Position numbers and translations under genes: made by a program
From: Streptomyces sp. WP-1
Lineage (GTDB): Bacteria; Actinomycetota; Actinomycetes; Streptomycetales; Streptomycetaceae
Reading direction: 5' to 3'
Length of the DNA stretch: 64,000 nt
NCBI RefSeq assembly: GCF_030450125.1
Contig: NZ_CP123923.1
Location: 5,208,001 to 5,272,000, forward strand
Shown: piece after piece, positions 19,413-28,304 of the stretch
How the letters are laid out: each line of letters begins with the position of its first letter
Position numbering within the stretch: the first letter of the stretch is position 1
Notes under the pieces: model-generated
The model's database searches: none
What the model saw: only the letters and a program-made list of their open reading frames with translations
Told to the model about the DNA's origin: nothing

Positions 19413-21944
19413 ATGACGGACAGGGACACGAGCGGACCCGCTCCGGCCGACGCGGGACGGCCCGAGCGGCGGCCCGGACAGCGGTCCGAGGCGCGGCCCG
19501 GACAGCGGTCCGAGGAGCGGTCCGAGGAGCGGTCCGAGCGGCGGATCGACATCGCGGGCGACGCGGGCGGCCCGGTCGTCGCCGGTGACCACAACGTGGT
19601 CATCGACGCCCAGCACGGCTCGACCGTCACCCTCCTCATGGAGGGCCGCCGGCCCCGCCCGGTCCGCCGCGACCGGGTGGCCCTGCTGCCCCGGCGGCAG
19701 AACGCGCCGCTGGGCCGGGACACCGACCTGGCCCGGCTGGCGACCGCCGTCCGCGACGGCGGCCCGGTCCAGCTGTGGGGCGCGCCCGGCGTCGGCAAGA
19801 GCACCCTGCTGCGGCACGCGGCCCGCACCCTCGCCCCGGAACGCGACGGCGTGCTCTTCCTCGACGCCGCCCGGCGCGAACCCGAGGACCTCGCCCAGGA
19901 CATGTTCGAGGCCTGCTACGAGACCCGGGGCTACGCCCCCTCCAGCCCCGAACTGCGCCGCCTGATGACCGGCGTGCGCGTCACCGTCTACGTCGACAAC
20001 GCCGACTTCTCCCCGGAGGGGCTGCGCACCCTCATGGACGCGGCACCCGACGCCACGTTCGTCGTCGCCGGCCGGGACAGATCACTGCTCGGCGACGGCA
20101 CCGCCCTGCGTCTGGACGGCATCGGCCGCGCCCCCGCCCTCGACCTGCTCGCGCGCGAACTGGGCCGGCCCCTGGTCGCGGGCCCGGAGGGCGACACGGC
20201 GGGCGACCTGTGGGAGACGTCGTCCGGGCGGCCCCTGCTGCTGTTGCGCGCCGCCGCCCTCACCCGCCTGGAACCAGCCGGCACCGGCGCCCTGCCCCGC
20301 CCCGCCGAAGTCGGGGATCTGCTGCCCCTGCTGCTCGGCCGCCTGGACGCCGAACCGCTGCGCGTCCTCAGGCTGCTGACCACCCTCGACGACGCCGAAC
20401 TCGACATCGGCCACATCGAGGCCCTCGGCGGCGCCTCCGACACCGCCGTGCTCTGCGGCCGCCTGGTGGACCTGGGCCTCGCGGAGCAGACCCAGCGCGG
20501 CTACCGGGCCGTGGCCGACGTCGTACCGGCGCTGCGCGAGCGCGACCCCGAGCCCTTCCCCGTCGAGGTGCTGTGCGAGCACTTCGCCACCTGGATCGGC
20601 CGCCCCGCCACCACCCCCGCGCAGGTCGAGCAGCACGCCCGCGCCCTGGAGGTGGTGGCCGAACTCGCCGAGCGGGACGGCCGCCCCGAGCTGGCGGTAC
20701 GGATCGTACGGGCCGCGTCCCCGGCACTGGCCCGCTCGCTGCGGTTCGGTGTGTGGGGCAGGCTGCTGGACCTCGGGCTGCCCGCCGCCCAGCTGGCCGG
20801 CGACCGGCGGGCCGTCGCGTACTTCACCCACGAGCAGGGCATCCGCAGCCTGCTCACCGGGCGCCGGGTGATGGCGGCCGTGCTGCTCACCGAGGCGGTC
20901 GTCCTGTGGCGCCAACTCGGCGACGTGCACGGCGCCGACGCGGCCGCCGGGGCCCACCAGTACGTCCCCGCGCACGCCGCGAACGCCCAGGGCACCCTGC
21001 TCCAGCCGGACGGCGGCGCCTCCCACCTCGCCTCCTCGGGACCCGCCGCCCCCGACCCGGCCACCGCCCACGCGGCGGGCGCACACGGTACGGCGGCGCA
21101 TGCGCCCGGCACCGCGACGGACCCCGGCACGGCGGCCCACACGGCGGCGGCCCCGCACACGACGGCCACCGCGCACACCACGGCCACCTCCCACACGGCC
21201 GCCACGACGCACACGACGGCCGCCCCGCACGCGGCGAACGCCGGTGCGGCGAAGGCGGGTGCGGCGAAGGCGGGAGCGGCCAAGGCGGGTGCCGCGAAGG
21301 CCGGTGCCGCGAAAGCCGGTGCGGCCAAGGCGGGCGCCGCCCAAGCGGGCGCGGCGGCCCACTCCGCCGGTGCCGCGCACGCCGGAGCCTCGGCCGCGAG
21401 CGGCGCCGCGGGGACGGGAGCGGCGGGCGCGGGTGCCGCCGGTGCGGGCGCGGCCGGTGCCGGGGCGTCCATGGCGGGGGTCTCCGTGGTGCTCAAGGTC
21501 GTCGCGATGATCGTCGCCGTCGTCGTCGGCCGGGCCGTCATCAGCCAGGCCGTGCACTCGTTCGCGGAGAGCCGCTCCGGTTCGTCCAGCTCGTCCAGCC
21601 CGTCCGGTTCCTCGGCCACCGGTCTCGCGGGGCGCTGGACGGGCAGCGACGGCGCGACGTACGAGTTCGACGCGTCGGGCGGCGGGTACGTCTCCCGGGG
21701 ACGCGACGCCTGCGGCCAGGAGGCGAACACCGAGTTCACCGGCATCGGCGACACCTACAGCGCCGAGCGGCCCATCTACGACACCACCAGCGGCTCCTGC
21801 ACCGGCCTCCTCGGCGAGGCCACCACCACGATCACCCTGACCGACGTCGACTCCGCCGAGGTCACCACCACCATGACCAAGACCTACCAGCAGGGCGTGC
21901 AGTGCCTCAGCTGCGGAACGTTCTACCTGACCCGCCGGCAGTGA
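19413..21944 (+). CDS. Membrane-anchored STAND/NB-ARC-like ATPase with N-terminal motif A and C-terminal ectodomain
   Basis: 843 residues. Order: Arg/Glu repeats (RPGQRSE-type, 20-43); a short Gly/Asn/Val motif A at 45-64 (IDIAGDAGGPVVAGDHNVVI); a P-loop ATPase with GAPGVGKST at 123-131 and a Walker-B-like VYVDNAD at about 191-197; a winged-helix and helical region to about 520; a long Ala/His/Thr low-complexity linker with eight AGAA-type pentapeptides (610-649); one transmembrane helix (about 689-713, VVLKVVAMIVAVVVG); then a Ser-rich stalk and an outside domain of about 105 residues (GRWTGSDGATYEFD) with several cysteines. The layout suggests an oligomerising switch tied to the membrane. 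Motif A recurs in the downstream 70-residue protein. ATG at 19413; the ribosome site is weak. Sensing direction is unknown. Confidence 0.72.
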   Translation: MTDRDTSGPAPADAGRPERRPGQRSEARPGQRSEERSEERSERRIDIAGDAGGPVVAGDHNVVIDAQHGSTVTLLMEGRRPRPVRRDRVALLPRRQNAPLGRDTDLARLATAVRDGGPVQLWGAPGVGKSTLLRHAARTLAPERDGVLFLDAARREPEDLAQDMFEACYETRGYAPSSPELRRLMTGVRVTVYVDNADFSPEGLRTLMDAAPDATFVVAGRDRSLLGDGTALRLDGIGRAPALDLLARELGRPLVAGPEGDTAGDLWETSSGRPLLLLRAAALTRLEPAGTGALPRPAEVGDLLPLLLGRLDAEPLRVLRLLTTLDDAELDIGHIEALGGASDTAVLCGRLVDLGLAEQTQRGYRAVADVVPALRERDPEPFPVEVLCEHFATWIGRPATTPAQVEQHARALEVVAELAERDGRPELAVRIVRAASPALARSLRFGVWGRLLDLGLPAAQLAGDRRAVAYFTHEQGIRSLLTGRRVMAAVLLTEAVVLWRQLGDVHGADAAAGAHQYVPAHAANAQGTLLQPDGGASHLASSGPAAPDPATAHAAGAHGTAAHAPGTATDPGTAAHTAAAPHTTATAHTTATSHTAATTHTTAAPHAANAGAAKAGAAKAGAAKAGAAKAGAAKAGAAKAGAAQAGAAAHSAGAAHAGASAASGAAGTGAAGAGAAGAGAAGAGASMAGVSVVLKVVAMIVAVVVGRAVISQAVHSFAESRSGSSSSSSPSGSSATGLAGRWTGSDGATYEFDASGGGYVSRGRDACGQEANTEFTGIGDTYSAERPIYDTTSGSCTGLLGEATTTITLTDVDSAEVTTTMTKTYQQGVQCLSCGTFYLTRRQ
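21240..21359 (+). repeat. Eight tandem 15-bp units coding AGAAK/Q/A
   Basis: In-frame 15-bp repeats inside the STAND ATPase gene: six AGAAK, one AGAAQ, one AGAAA. Third codon positions differ between units, so the repeat is old or selected at protein level. It codes an Ala-rich linker just before the membrane helix. This is not a CRISPR array. Confidence 0.85.
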
Positions 21945-21968
21945 TCCCCCGCCCGAGGAAAGGCCCCC

Positions 21969-22181
21969 ATGTCCCGTGACAGCATCCGCATCGGCGGCGA
22001 CGCCTTCGGCCCGGTCGTCGCCGGGAACGACAACCGCGTCGAGGTCCGGCAGGCCGCCCCCGAGGCCGGCCGGGAGGCCGCCGGGCCCGTCCAGAACAAC
22101 ACGGCCAAGGACCACGGCACCGTCTACACCGTGATGACCGGCGATCTGCACGTCCACCACGACACCCCGGAAGAGGCCTGA
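21969..22181 (+). CDS. 70-residue two-motif bridging protein (motif A plus motif B)
   Basis: Tiny protein built almost only from two short motifs. Residues 6-25, IRIGGDAFGPVVAGNDNRVE, match motif A of the upstream STAND ATPase (GDAxGPVVAGxxN shared). Residues 50-64, GTVYTVMTGDLHVHH, match the C-terminal motif B of the cyclase-like and helical proteins (N-T/K-A..., G-x-V-Y/F, G-x-x-H shared). The middle is an Ala/Glu/Gly linker. ATG at 21969 with GAGGAAAGG nearby; it starts 24 bp after the ATPase stop, so cotranscription is likely. Having both motifs suggests an adaptor that joins the ATPase to the cyclase or helical protein. No family name is known to me. Confidence 0.75.
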   Translation: MSRDSIRIGGDAFGPVVAGNDNRVEVRQAAPEAGREAAGPVQNNTAKDHGTVYTVMTGDLHVHHDTPEEA

Positions 22182-22182
22182 A

Positions 22183-23247
22183 CTACCGGGGCAGGACCAC
22201 CACATAGGCGGCGGGCTCGCGGTCGTCCGCCGCCATCAGGGCCGTACGCACCACCGCGGCCTGCTGCTCCATCGCGTCCCTGAGCTTCCTCGGGGTCAGA
22301 TGGACGACCGTGATGCCGAGCCGCTCCAGGTGCTCCCGCTTGCGGGCGCAGCGGGCCCACTCCGTCTCCTCGTCGCCCTCGCCCGCCGGGTGACCGTGCC
22401 GCGCCCGGGTGTCCAGCTCGACCGCGACCGCCTGGTCCGGCCAGTACGCGTCCAGGGAGCCGAGGCGGGGCCCGCCGGGCAGCCGCAGATCGACGTTCCA
22501 CAGCGGGTCCGGCAGACCGTGCTCGGACACCATCCGGTACAGCCGGCTCTCCGCGATCGCGCGGCCCTCCGCCACCAGCGAGTCCACCGCGTCCACCACA
22601 TGCGGCAGCCCGAGCAGCTTCGCGCGGGTCAACTCCCGTACGACGGCGGCGGGTTCGCAGTGCCCACCGCGCACCGCCTCGGTCAGCAGCCCCCGTACCG
22701 CCGCCCCGTCCCGCAGCTGTGCCACCGCGTCCGCCAGTGCCCGCGCCACCGGCGCCACCGGCAGCCCGGTCACCGTGGCGGGCTCGGGCAGCTCGGCGGT
22801 GCGCAGGACGCGGACGTAGCCGGTGGAGCGCAGCCGGCGCTGCCGGGGCACCAGGACGTCGACCTGCTCCAGGTCCGGCAGGGGCGGCGTCCGCGTGAAG
22901 CCGTACAGGGCGAGCGCCGCGAGGCCGGTGAGCACCGCGCCCGGGTACGGCGGCCGGTGCGCGTGCCGCCCGGTCGGCTGGACCGGGACGCCGGGGGCGG
23001 GCTCCCGGGCCGCGTACCGCAGGGCGCCGTGCAGCCGCTCCTCGCTCGTCGGCGGCCCGGGGTGCACCAAGTAGACGTGCGGCAGCAGTTGGGACCAGGG
23101 CCCGCCCGGACGGCAGCGCGCGGACAGTTCGGCCGCGGTCACCCCGTGGGCACGCAGCTGGGCCGTGGTCAGGACCCGCTGATGCGGCTCGGCGAGCGAA
23201 CCGAGGTGACCGAGGGGGCGGGAGGAGAGCGGTGCATTGTGCGTCAT
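22183..23247 (-). CDS. AbiEi/DUF559-like protein (winged helix plus nuclease-fold domain)
   Basis: 354 residues. The N-terminus (about 20-80: VLTTAQLRAHGVTAAEL..PHVYLVHPG) resembles the winged-helix start of AbiEi-type antitoxins. The C-terminal 130 residues look like a DUF559/Vsr-type restriction fold (LGSLDAYWPDQAVAVELD, then ERLGITVVHLTPRKL). Such proteins are common in actinobacteria, usually without a toxin partner. None is seen here: its stop codon faces the bridging-protein stop with a 1-bp gap and pepN copy 2 lies upstream. ATG at 23247 is chosen over the longer frame to 23316 by alignment with the usual start and GAAGGG upstream. DNA cleavage is unproven. Confidence 0.72.
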   Translation of the reverse strand: MTHNAPLSSRPLGHLGSLAEPHQRVLTTAQLRAHGVTAAELSARCRPGGPWSQLLPHVYLVHPGPPTSEERLHGALRYAAREPAPGVPVQPTGRHAHRPPYPGAVLTGLAALALYGFTRTPPLPDLEQVDVLVPRQRRLRSTGYVRVLRTAELPEPATVTGLPVAPVARALADAVAQLRDGAAVRGLLTEAVRGGHCEPAAVVRELTRAKLLGLPHVVDAVDSLVAEGRAIAESRLYRMVSEHGLPDPLWNVDLRLPGGPRLGSLDAYWPDQAVAVELDTRARHGHPAGEGDEETEWARCARKREHLERLGITVVHLTPRKLRDAMEQQAAVVRTALMAADDREPAAYVVVLPR

Positions 23248-23361
23248 GCCCTTCGGATGCCCACCCTTGGTCCCCCCTTTAACCGCTGTTACACGGTCGT
23301 CGAGAAATGCGGACAAGGTAGTACTAAAGGTCAGGTGTTCGGATGCCGAAAGGGCACCGGA

Positions 23362-23395
23362 AACCCCTGGTCCGCCCGGGTGCGGACCAGGGGTT
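23362..23395 (-). terminator. Hairpin terminator downstream of pepN copy 2
   Basis: Perfect 14-bp stem (23362-23375 with 23382-23395) and a 6-base loop, located 94 bp past the pepN stop on the minus strand. Confidence 0.8.
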
Positions 23396-23488
23396 ACGGC
23401 CTCGCGGGTACGGGTCCCGTAACGGTCACCGCCCGCCGAATCTCAGGCCAAAGGTCGGCTCGGGCCGGAGGCCGGCCCGGACCATGGG

Positions 23489-26086
23489 TCAGGCGGCCTG
23501 CGCGTCGCACTCCTGCGCGCGCAGGGCACGCGCCAGGTCGTCCCGCGCCTCCAGCACCAGCCGCCGCAGCGCCGGCGCCGCGTCCTCGTGCGCCGCGAGC
23601 CACGCGTCCGCCGCCGCCAGCGTCTCGGGCCGGTCCTGGAGGGCCGGGAACAGCCCGCTGACGATGTCCATGCCGATCTGGATCGAACGCTCCCGCCAGA
23701 GCCGGTCGATGGCCGCGAAGTACTTCTCGGCGTACGGCGCGGTCAGCTCCCGCTGGGAGGGCTGGTCGAAGCCCGCGATGGTCGCCTCCACCAGCGCGTT
23801 CGACAGCGTGTCGGACTCCACGACCTGCGCCCACGCCTGCGCCTTGACCGCCGCCGACGGACGGGCCGCCAGGCAGCGCACCTGGTGGCGCCTGCCGGAC
23901 GCGGTGTCGTCCCGGGCCAGCTCGGCGGCGATCACGGACTCGTCCGCGGCGCCATGGGCGGCCAGCGGGCCGAGGAACGCCCAGCGCAGCTCCTGGTCCA
24001 CCTCCAGGCCCTCGATCGACGTGGTGCCGTCCAGCAGCTCCGTCAGCAGCGCGAGGTCCGGCTCGGCCGAGGCCGTGGAGGCGAAGAAGCGCGCCCAGGC
24101 CAGCTGGTGCTCGCTGCCCGGTCCGGCCGCCCGCAGCTGACGCAGCGCGCCCTCGGCGAGCAGCGCGCCGCCCGTCGCCCGCCAGCCGGGGGCGGCGTAG
24201 CGGTCCAGCGCGGTGTGGGTCCAGGCGTGCAGCATCTGGAGCACACCGATGTCGGACTCGCGGCTCGCGAACCGCAGCACCAGGGCGATGAAGTCCCGGG
24301 CCGGCAGCAGCGCGTCCCGGGTCATGTTCCACAGCGCCGACCAGCACAGCGCGCGCGCCAGCGGGTCGGTCAGGTCGCCCAGGTGCGCGCGGAGCGTGTC
24401 CAGCGAGGCCGCGTCGAAGCGGATCTTGCAGTAGGTGAGGTCGTCGTCGTTGACCAGCACCAGGTCGGGGGCCTCGGCGCCGGCGAGGTCCGCCACGACC
24501 GTGCGCGGGCCCTCCACGTCCGTCTCCACCCGCGCGTACCGCTCCAGGGCGCCGCCCTCGGTCAGCCGGTACAGGCCCACCGCGACCCGGTGCGGGCGCA
24601 GCTCGCCACGCGGCGCAGCCGCATGATCGGATTCAGCGGACTCCGCGGCCTCCTGGAGCACCGCCAGCTCGGCGACGCGGGAGTCCTCCAGCAGCACCTG
24701 CGGGGTCAGCGCGTTCACCCCGGCCGTCTGCAGCCAGGACCGCGACCAGGCCGTCATGTCCCGGCCACTGGTCTCACCGAGCACCGACAGCAGGTCGCCG
24801 AGGCGCGTGTTGCCGTACGCGTGCCGCTTGAAGTAGCGGCGGGCGCCCTCCAGGAACGCGTCCTGGCCGACGTACGCCACCAGCTGCTTGAGGACGGAGG
24901 CGCCCTTGGCGTAGGTGATGCCGTCGAAGTTCAGCTTGGCGTCCTGGAGGTCGCGGATGTCCGCGGTGATCGGGTGCGTGGACGGCAGCTGGTCCGCGCG
25001 GTACGCCCACGCCTTGCGGCGGTTGGCGAAGGTGATCCAGGCGTCCTTGAAGCGGGTCGCGCCGACATTGCCGAACGTGCCCATGAAGTCCGCGAAGGAC
25101 TCCTTCAGCCACAGGTCGTCCCACCAGGCCATGGTGACCAGGTCGCCGAACCACATGTGCGCCATCTCGTGCAGGATCACATTGGCGCGGGCCTCGTACG
25201 ACGCCTGCGTCACCTTCCCGCGGAAGATGTACTCCTCGCGGAAGGTCACCAGGCCCGGGTTCTCCATCGCGCCCAGGTTGTACTCCGGCACGAACGCCTG
25301 GTCGTACTTCCCGAACGGGTACGGATAGTCGAAGTTCTCGTGGAAGAAGTCCAGGCCCTGCTTGGTGACCAGGAAGACGTCGTCGGCGTCGAAGTGCGGC
25401 GCGAGCCCCTTGCGGCACATCGCGCCCAGCGGGATCTCCAGCGTCGTACCGTCCGCGAACGTACGGGAGTAGGAGTCCGTCACATAGTGGTACGGCCCCG
25501 CCACCACGCAGGTGATGTACGTCGAGATCGGCTTCGTCTCCGCGAACTTCCAGACGCCGTCGGTGAGTTCACCGGCGCCGTTGCTCCACGCGGTCCAGCC
25601 CTCGGGCGCGCGCACCTCGAAGCGGAAGGGCGCCTTGAGGTCCGGCTGCTCGAAGCCCGCGAACACCCGGCGGGAGTCGGCGGGTTCGTACTGCGTGTAG
25701 AGGTAGACCTCGCCGTCCTCGGGGTCCACGAAGCGGTGCAGGCCCTCGCCGGTGCGGGAGTAGGCGCACCGGGCGTCGACCACCAGCTCGTTCTCCGCGG
25801 CCAGGTCCTCCAGGGCGATCCGGGTGCCGTCGAAGACCTCGCTCGGGTCCAGGTCCTTGCCGTTGAGCGACACCGCGGTCACGCTCGGCGCGATCAGGTC
25901 GGCGAAGCTGGACGCGCCCGGCTCGTTGCAGCGGAAGCGGATCGTGGTGACCGAGCGGAAGGTGCGCGGCTCGCCGTCCGCGTCGCCGACGGCCGACCTG
26001 AGGTCCAGGGACACGTCGTATCCCTCGACGGACAGCAGTGCGGCCCGCTCCCGGGCCTCGTCGCGGGAAAGATTCTCACCGGGCAC
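23489..26086 (-). CDS. pepN: Aminopeptidase N (M1 family), copy 2
   Basis: 865-residue M1 aminopeptidase. The GAMEN motif (LGAMENPGLVTF) and zinc motif HEMAH at 306-310, with the third ligand in LKESF (E329), are intact. The C-terminal helical domain is complete. GTG start at 26086 with GGGAG at good distance. It is a clear paralogue of the gene at 11098 (for example the shared LNFDGITYAKGASVLKQLVA stretch) but distinctly diverged, so it is an old duplication and not a recent one. It is transcribed in the opposite direction to copy 1. Both are expected to be active peptidases. Confidence 0.94.
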   Translation of the reverse strand: MPGENLSRDEARERAALLSVEGYDVSLDLRSAVGDADGEPRTFRSVTTIRFRCNEPGASSFADLIAPSVTAVSLNGKDLDPSEVFDGTRIALEDLAAENELVVDARCAYSRTGEGLHRFVDPEDGEVYLYTQYEPADSRRVFAGFEQPDLKAPFRFEVRAPEGWTAWSNGAGELTDGVWKFAETKPISTYITCVVAGPYHYVTDSYSRTFADGTTLEIPLGAMCRKGLAPHFDADDVFLVTKQGLDFFHENFDYPYPFGKYDQAFVPEYNLGAMENPGLVTFREEYIFRGKVTQASYEARANVILHEMAHMWFGDLVTMAWWDDLWLKESFADFMGTFGNVGATRFKDAWITFANRRKAWAYRADQLPSTHPITADIRDLQDAKLNFDGITYAKGASVLKQLVAYVGQDAFLEGARRYFKRHAYGNTRLGDLLSVLGETSGRDMTAWSRSWLQTAGVNALTPQVLLEDSRVAELAVLQEAAESAESDHAAAPRGELRPHRVAVGLYRLTEGGALERYARVETDVEGPRTVVADLAGAEAPDLVLVNDDDLTYCKIRFDAASLDTLRAHLGDLTDPLARALCWSALWNMTRDALLPARDFIALVLRFASRESDIGVLQMLHAWTHTALDRYAAPGWRATGGALLAEGALRQLRAAGPGSEHQLAWARFFASTASAEPDLALLTELLDGTTSIEGLEVDQELRWAFLGPLAAHGAADESVIAAELARDDTASGRRHQVRCLAARPSAAVKAQAWAQVVESDTLSNALVEATIAGFDQPSQRELTAPYAEKYFAAIDRLWRERSIQIGMDIVSGLFPALQDRPETLAAADAWLAAHEDAAPALRRLVLEARDDLARALRAQECDAQAA

Positions 26087-26226
26087 GGCGGCACTCCCTT
26101 GTGATCGCGTGATGGGGGGCTGAACAGGACCGATCCTGCCATGCGCCCCTGACCGGAAGCACCGGGGAATGCCCTCCGGGACGACGTCGTTGATCCCTCA
26201 AGAAGACCGTTCCGCTGAGGAGAGCC

Positions 26227-26889
26227 ATGTCCGAGACCGCGTCCCCGTCCGGCAAGACCCCCGTCGACTTCTGGTTCGACCCGCTGTGCCCGTGGGCCTG
26301 GATGACCTCCCGCTGGGTCCTGGAGGTGGAGAAGCTCCGCGACATCGAGGTCCGCTGGCACATCATGAGCCTCGCCGTCCTCAACGAGGACAAGCTGGAC
26401 ACGCTGCCCGAGGAGTACCGGGAGATGCTCGCCGTGCGCGCCTGGCAGGCGGTCCGGGTCGTCACCGCCGCCTGGCAGAAGCACGGCCAGGAGGTCGTCG
26501 GCCCGCTGTACACCGCGCTCGGCACCCGCATCCACAACAACGGCGAGGGCGCCACCCTGGAGTCCATCGCCGGGGCGCTCGCCGAGGTGGGGCTGCCCGC
26601 CGAGCTGATCGACTACGCCGAGCAGCAGGACTTCGAGTTCGACGCCGAGCTGCGCGCCTCCCACAAGGAGGGCATCGACAAGGTCGGCCAGGAGGTCGGC
26701 ACCCCGGTCATCGCAGTCCCCGGCGAGGACGGCGAGCAGATCGCCTTCTTCGGCCCCGTCGTCACCCCGACCCCCAAGGGCGAACAGGCCGCCCGCCTCT
26801 GGGACGGCACCCTGGCCGTCGCCTCGGTCCCGGGCTTCTACGAGATCAAGCGGACGCGGACGCAGGGGCCCGACTTCAGCAACCTGTAG
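26227..26889 (+). CDS. DsbA-family thioredoxin-fold protein (mycothiol-dependent nitroreductase-like)
   Basis: 220-residue cytoplasmic thioredoxin-fold protein of the DsbA/FrnE clan. It is related to the mycobacterial mycothiol-dependent reductase Rv2466c. Visible: the active-site loop DPLCPWAWMTSRW, which has one cysteine (CPWA) in place of the usual CxxC, and the cis-Pro loop GTPVIAV. With one cysteine it could act through mixed disulfides with mycothiol. No signal peptide. ATG at 26227 with GAGGAGAGCC. It is divergent from pepN copy 2, as in S. coelicolor near SCO2634 by memory. Confidence 0.85.
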   Translation: MSETASPSGKTPVDFWFDPLCPWAWMTSRWVLEVEKLRDIEVRWHIMSLAVLNEDKLDTLPEEYREMLAVRAWQAVRVVTAAWQKHGQEVVGPLYTALGTRIHNNGEGATLESIAGALAEVGLPAELIDYAEQQDFEFDAELRASHKEGIDKVGQEVGTPVIAVPGEDGEQIAFFGPVVTPTPKGEQAARLWDGTLAVASVPGFYEIKRTRTQGPDFSNL

Positions 26890-26895
26890 CCGCGA

Positions 26896-26926
26896 TGCCG
26901 GGCCCGTTCCGATACCGGGCCCGGCA
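26896..26926. terminator. Hairpin terminator between convergent genes
   Basis: 11-bp perfect GC stem (26896-26906 with 26916-26926) a few bases after the DsbA-like stop. Confidence 0.7.
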
Positions 26927-27063
26927 GCTCCCTCAGGGGCGCGGGGTACGGCGCGACCAGCCACAGCGCACCCGCACCCGGCCACGCGCCCGCACCCTCC
27001 ACGGCGCCACGACGCACCCGCACCTCCTGAGGCGGGCCTCCGCCCACACCACCGCGCCACAGG

Positions 27064-28086
27064 TCACGTAAGACAGTGCGCGAGCGATTCCCCCCGCACC
27101 CACCGCCCCACCTCCGCCGCCGCGATCCGCGCCCCCTTCTCCGCCACCGCCCGGCTCGCCCCGCCGACGTGCGGCGTCAGCACCACCCGCCCCCCGACCG
27201 TCCGCAGCCGCGAGTCCGCCGGCAGCGGCTCGTCGGCGTAGGTGTCCAGCGCCGCCACCGCGAGCCGCCCGTCCTCCAGCGCGTCGCACAGCGCCCCCTC
27301 GTCCAGCAGCTCCCCCCGCGCCGCGTTCACCACCACCGCCCCCGGCGGCAGCAGCGCCAGCTCCCGCGCCCCGATCAGCCCCCGTGTCTCCTCGGTGACC
27401 CGGGCGTGCAGGCTGATCACCCGCGAGCGCCGCAGCAGCTCGTCCAGCGAGGCCATCCGCAGCCCGTGCATCTCCCCGCGCGCGTACGGGTCGTACACCA
27501 TCACCCGCGCCCCGAGCGCCCCCAGTGCCCGTGCCACCCGGCTGCCGACCGCGCCGTACCCGATGAGTCCGACGGGCAGGTCCTCCACCTCCAGGCCGCT
27601 GTGCTCGTACGTGTAGTACCGCGACCCGGCCCAACTCCCCTGCGTGGTGAGGCGGTCATGGGCCTGCGGGATGCGCCGCAGGGCCGCGAGCAGCAGTCCG
27701 ACGGTGAACTCGGCCGTCGCCGCCGCCTTGCGGCCGGGCGCGCAGCACACCCGGACCCCGTGGGCGCGGGCCGCGTCGAGGTTGACGTTCACCGGGCGGC
27801 CCCGGCAGACCGCGACCAGCCGCAGCTCGGGGCGGGCGGCGAGGACCCGTTCGGTGACCGGTGCCATCTGGGTGACGAGGACGTCCGCCCCCGCGAGGGC
27901 CGCGATCAGCTCGTCCTCCGCGCCGCTGGCCTCCGCCACCTCGGCGACCGTGCCGAACGGTTTCTGCGGCCAGCCGAGGGTCAGCTCCCGTACATCGCAG
28001 TGGGCTTGCCTGGCCAGCGCGGCCGTGATCAGCGAGGGGAGCACGAAGTGGTCGCCGGCGGCCAGTACCCGCACACTGGAGGTCAT
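27064..28086 (-). CDS. D-isomer-specific 2-hydroxyacid dehydrogenase
   Basis: 340-residue NAD(P)-dependent dehydrogenase of the D-2-hydroxyacid family (PGDH/FDH-like). It has the Rossmann loop LIGYGAVGSRVARALG with the acidic MVYDP strand. The catalytic Arg is in NAARGELLDEGAL, the Glu in TYADEPLP and the His in LTPHVGGAS. The substrate-binding R94-G region (AVCRGRPVNVN) is conserved with phosphoglycerate-like enzymes. Start ATG at 28086; an overlapping GTG at 28089 is equally possible, and no Shine-Dalgarno is seen. The substrate is not clear. It does not carry the ACT domain of biosynthetic SerA. Confidence 0.87.
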   Translation of the reverse strand: MTSSVRVLAAGDHFVLPSLITAALARQAHCDVRELTLGWPQKPFGTVAEVAEASGAEDELIAALAGADVLVTQMAPVTERVLAARPELRLVAVCRGRPVNVNLDAARAHGVRVCCAPGRKAAATAEFTVGLLLAALRRIPQAHDRLTTQGSWAGSRYYTYEHSGLEVEDLPVGLIGYGAVGSRVARALGALGARVMVYDPYARGEMHGLRMASLDELLRRSRVISLHARVTEETRGLIGARELALLPPGAVVVNAARGELLDEGALCDALEDGRLAVAALDTYADEPLPADSRLRTVGGRVVLTPHVGGASRAVAEKGARIAAAEVGRWVRGESLAHCLT

Positions 28087-28304
28087 CACAGGAACACAGG
28101 TTGTAATGATCGCCCGAGGGGAGTCAATCCCCGGTGTGTGGGGAAAGCGGGGGGAAACTCCGAACAGGCCACGCGTATACGGCAGAAGGCCCCCCGCGAG
28201 TCACGTCCTCACGGAGGGCCTCCCCTCATCCGCCTGCCGCCGTGAAGGGTGAGAAGACGATCACGAGGCAGGACGCTTCGGCGGCGCGCGGGACGCGCCG
28301 AGGC

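Noticed and set aside
21100..21360. CRISPR-like or minisatellite repeat
   Set aside because: Units are 15 bp, in frame, without spacers, and code a protein linker.
22183..23247. Complete AbiE toxin-antitoxin pair
   Set aside because: No nucleotidyltransferase toxin (AbiEii) gene is next to it on either side.
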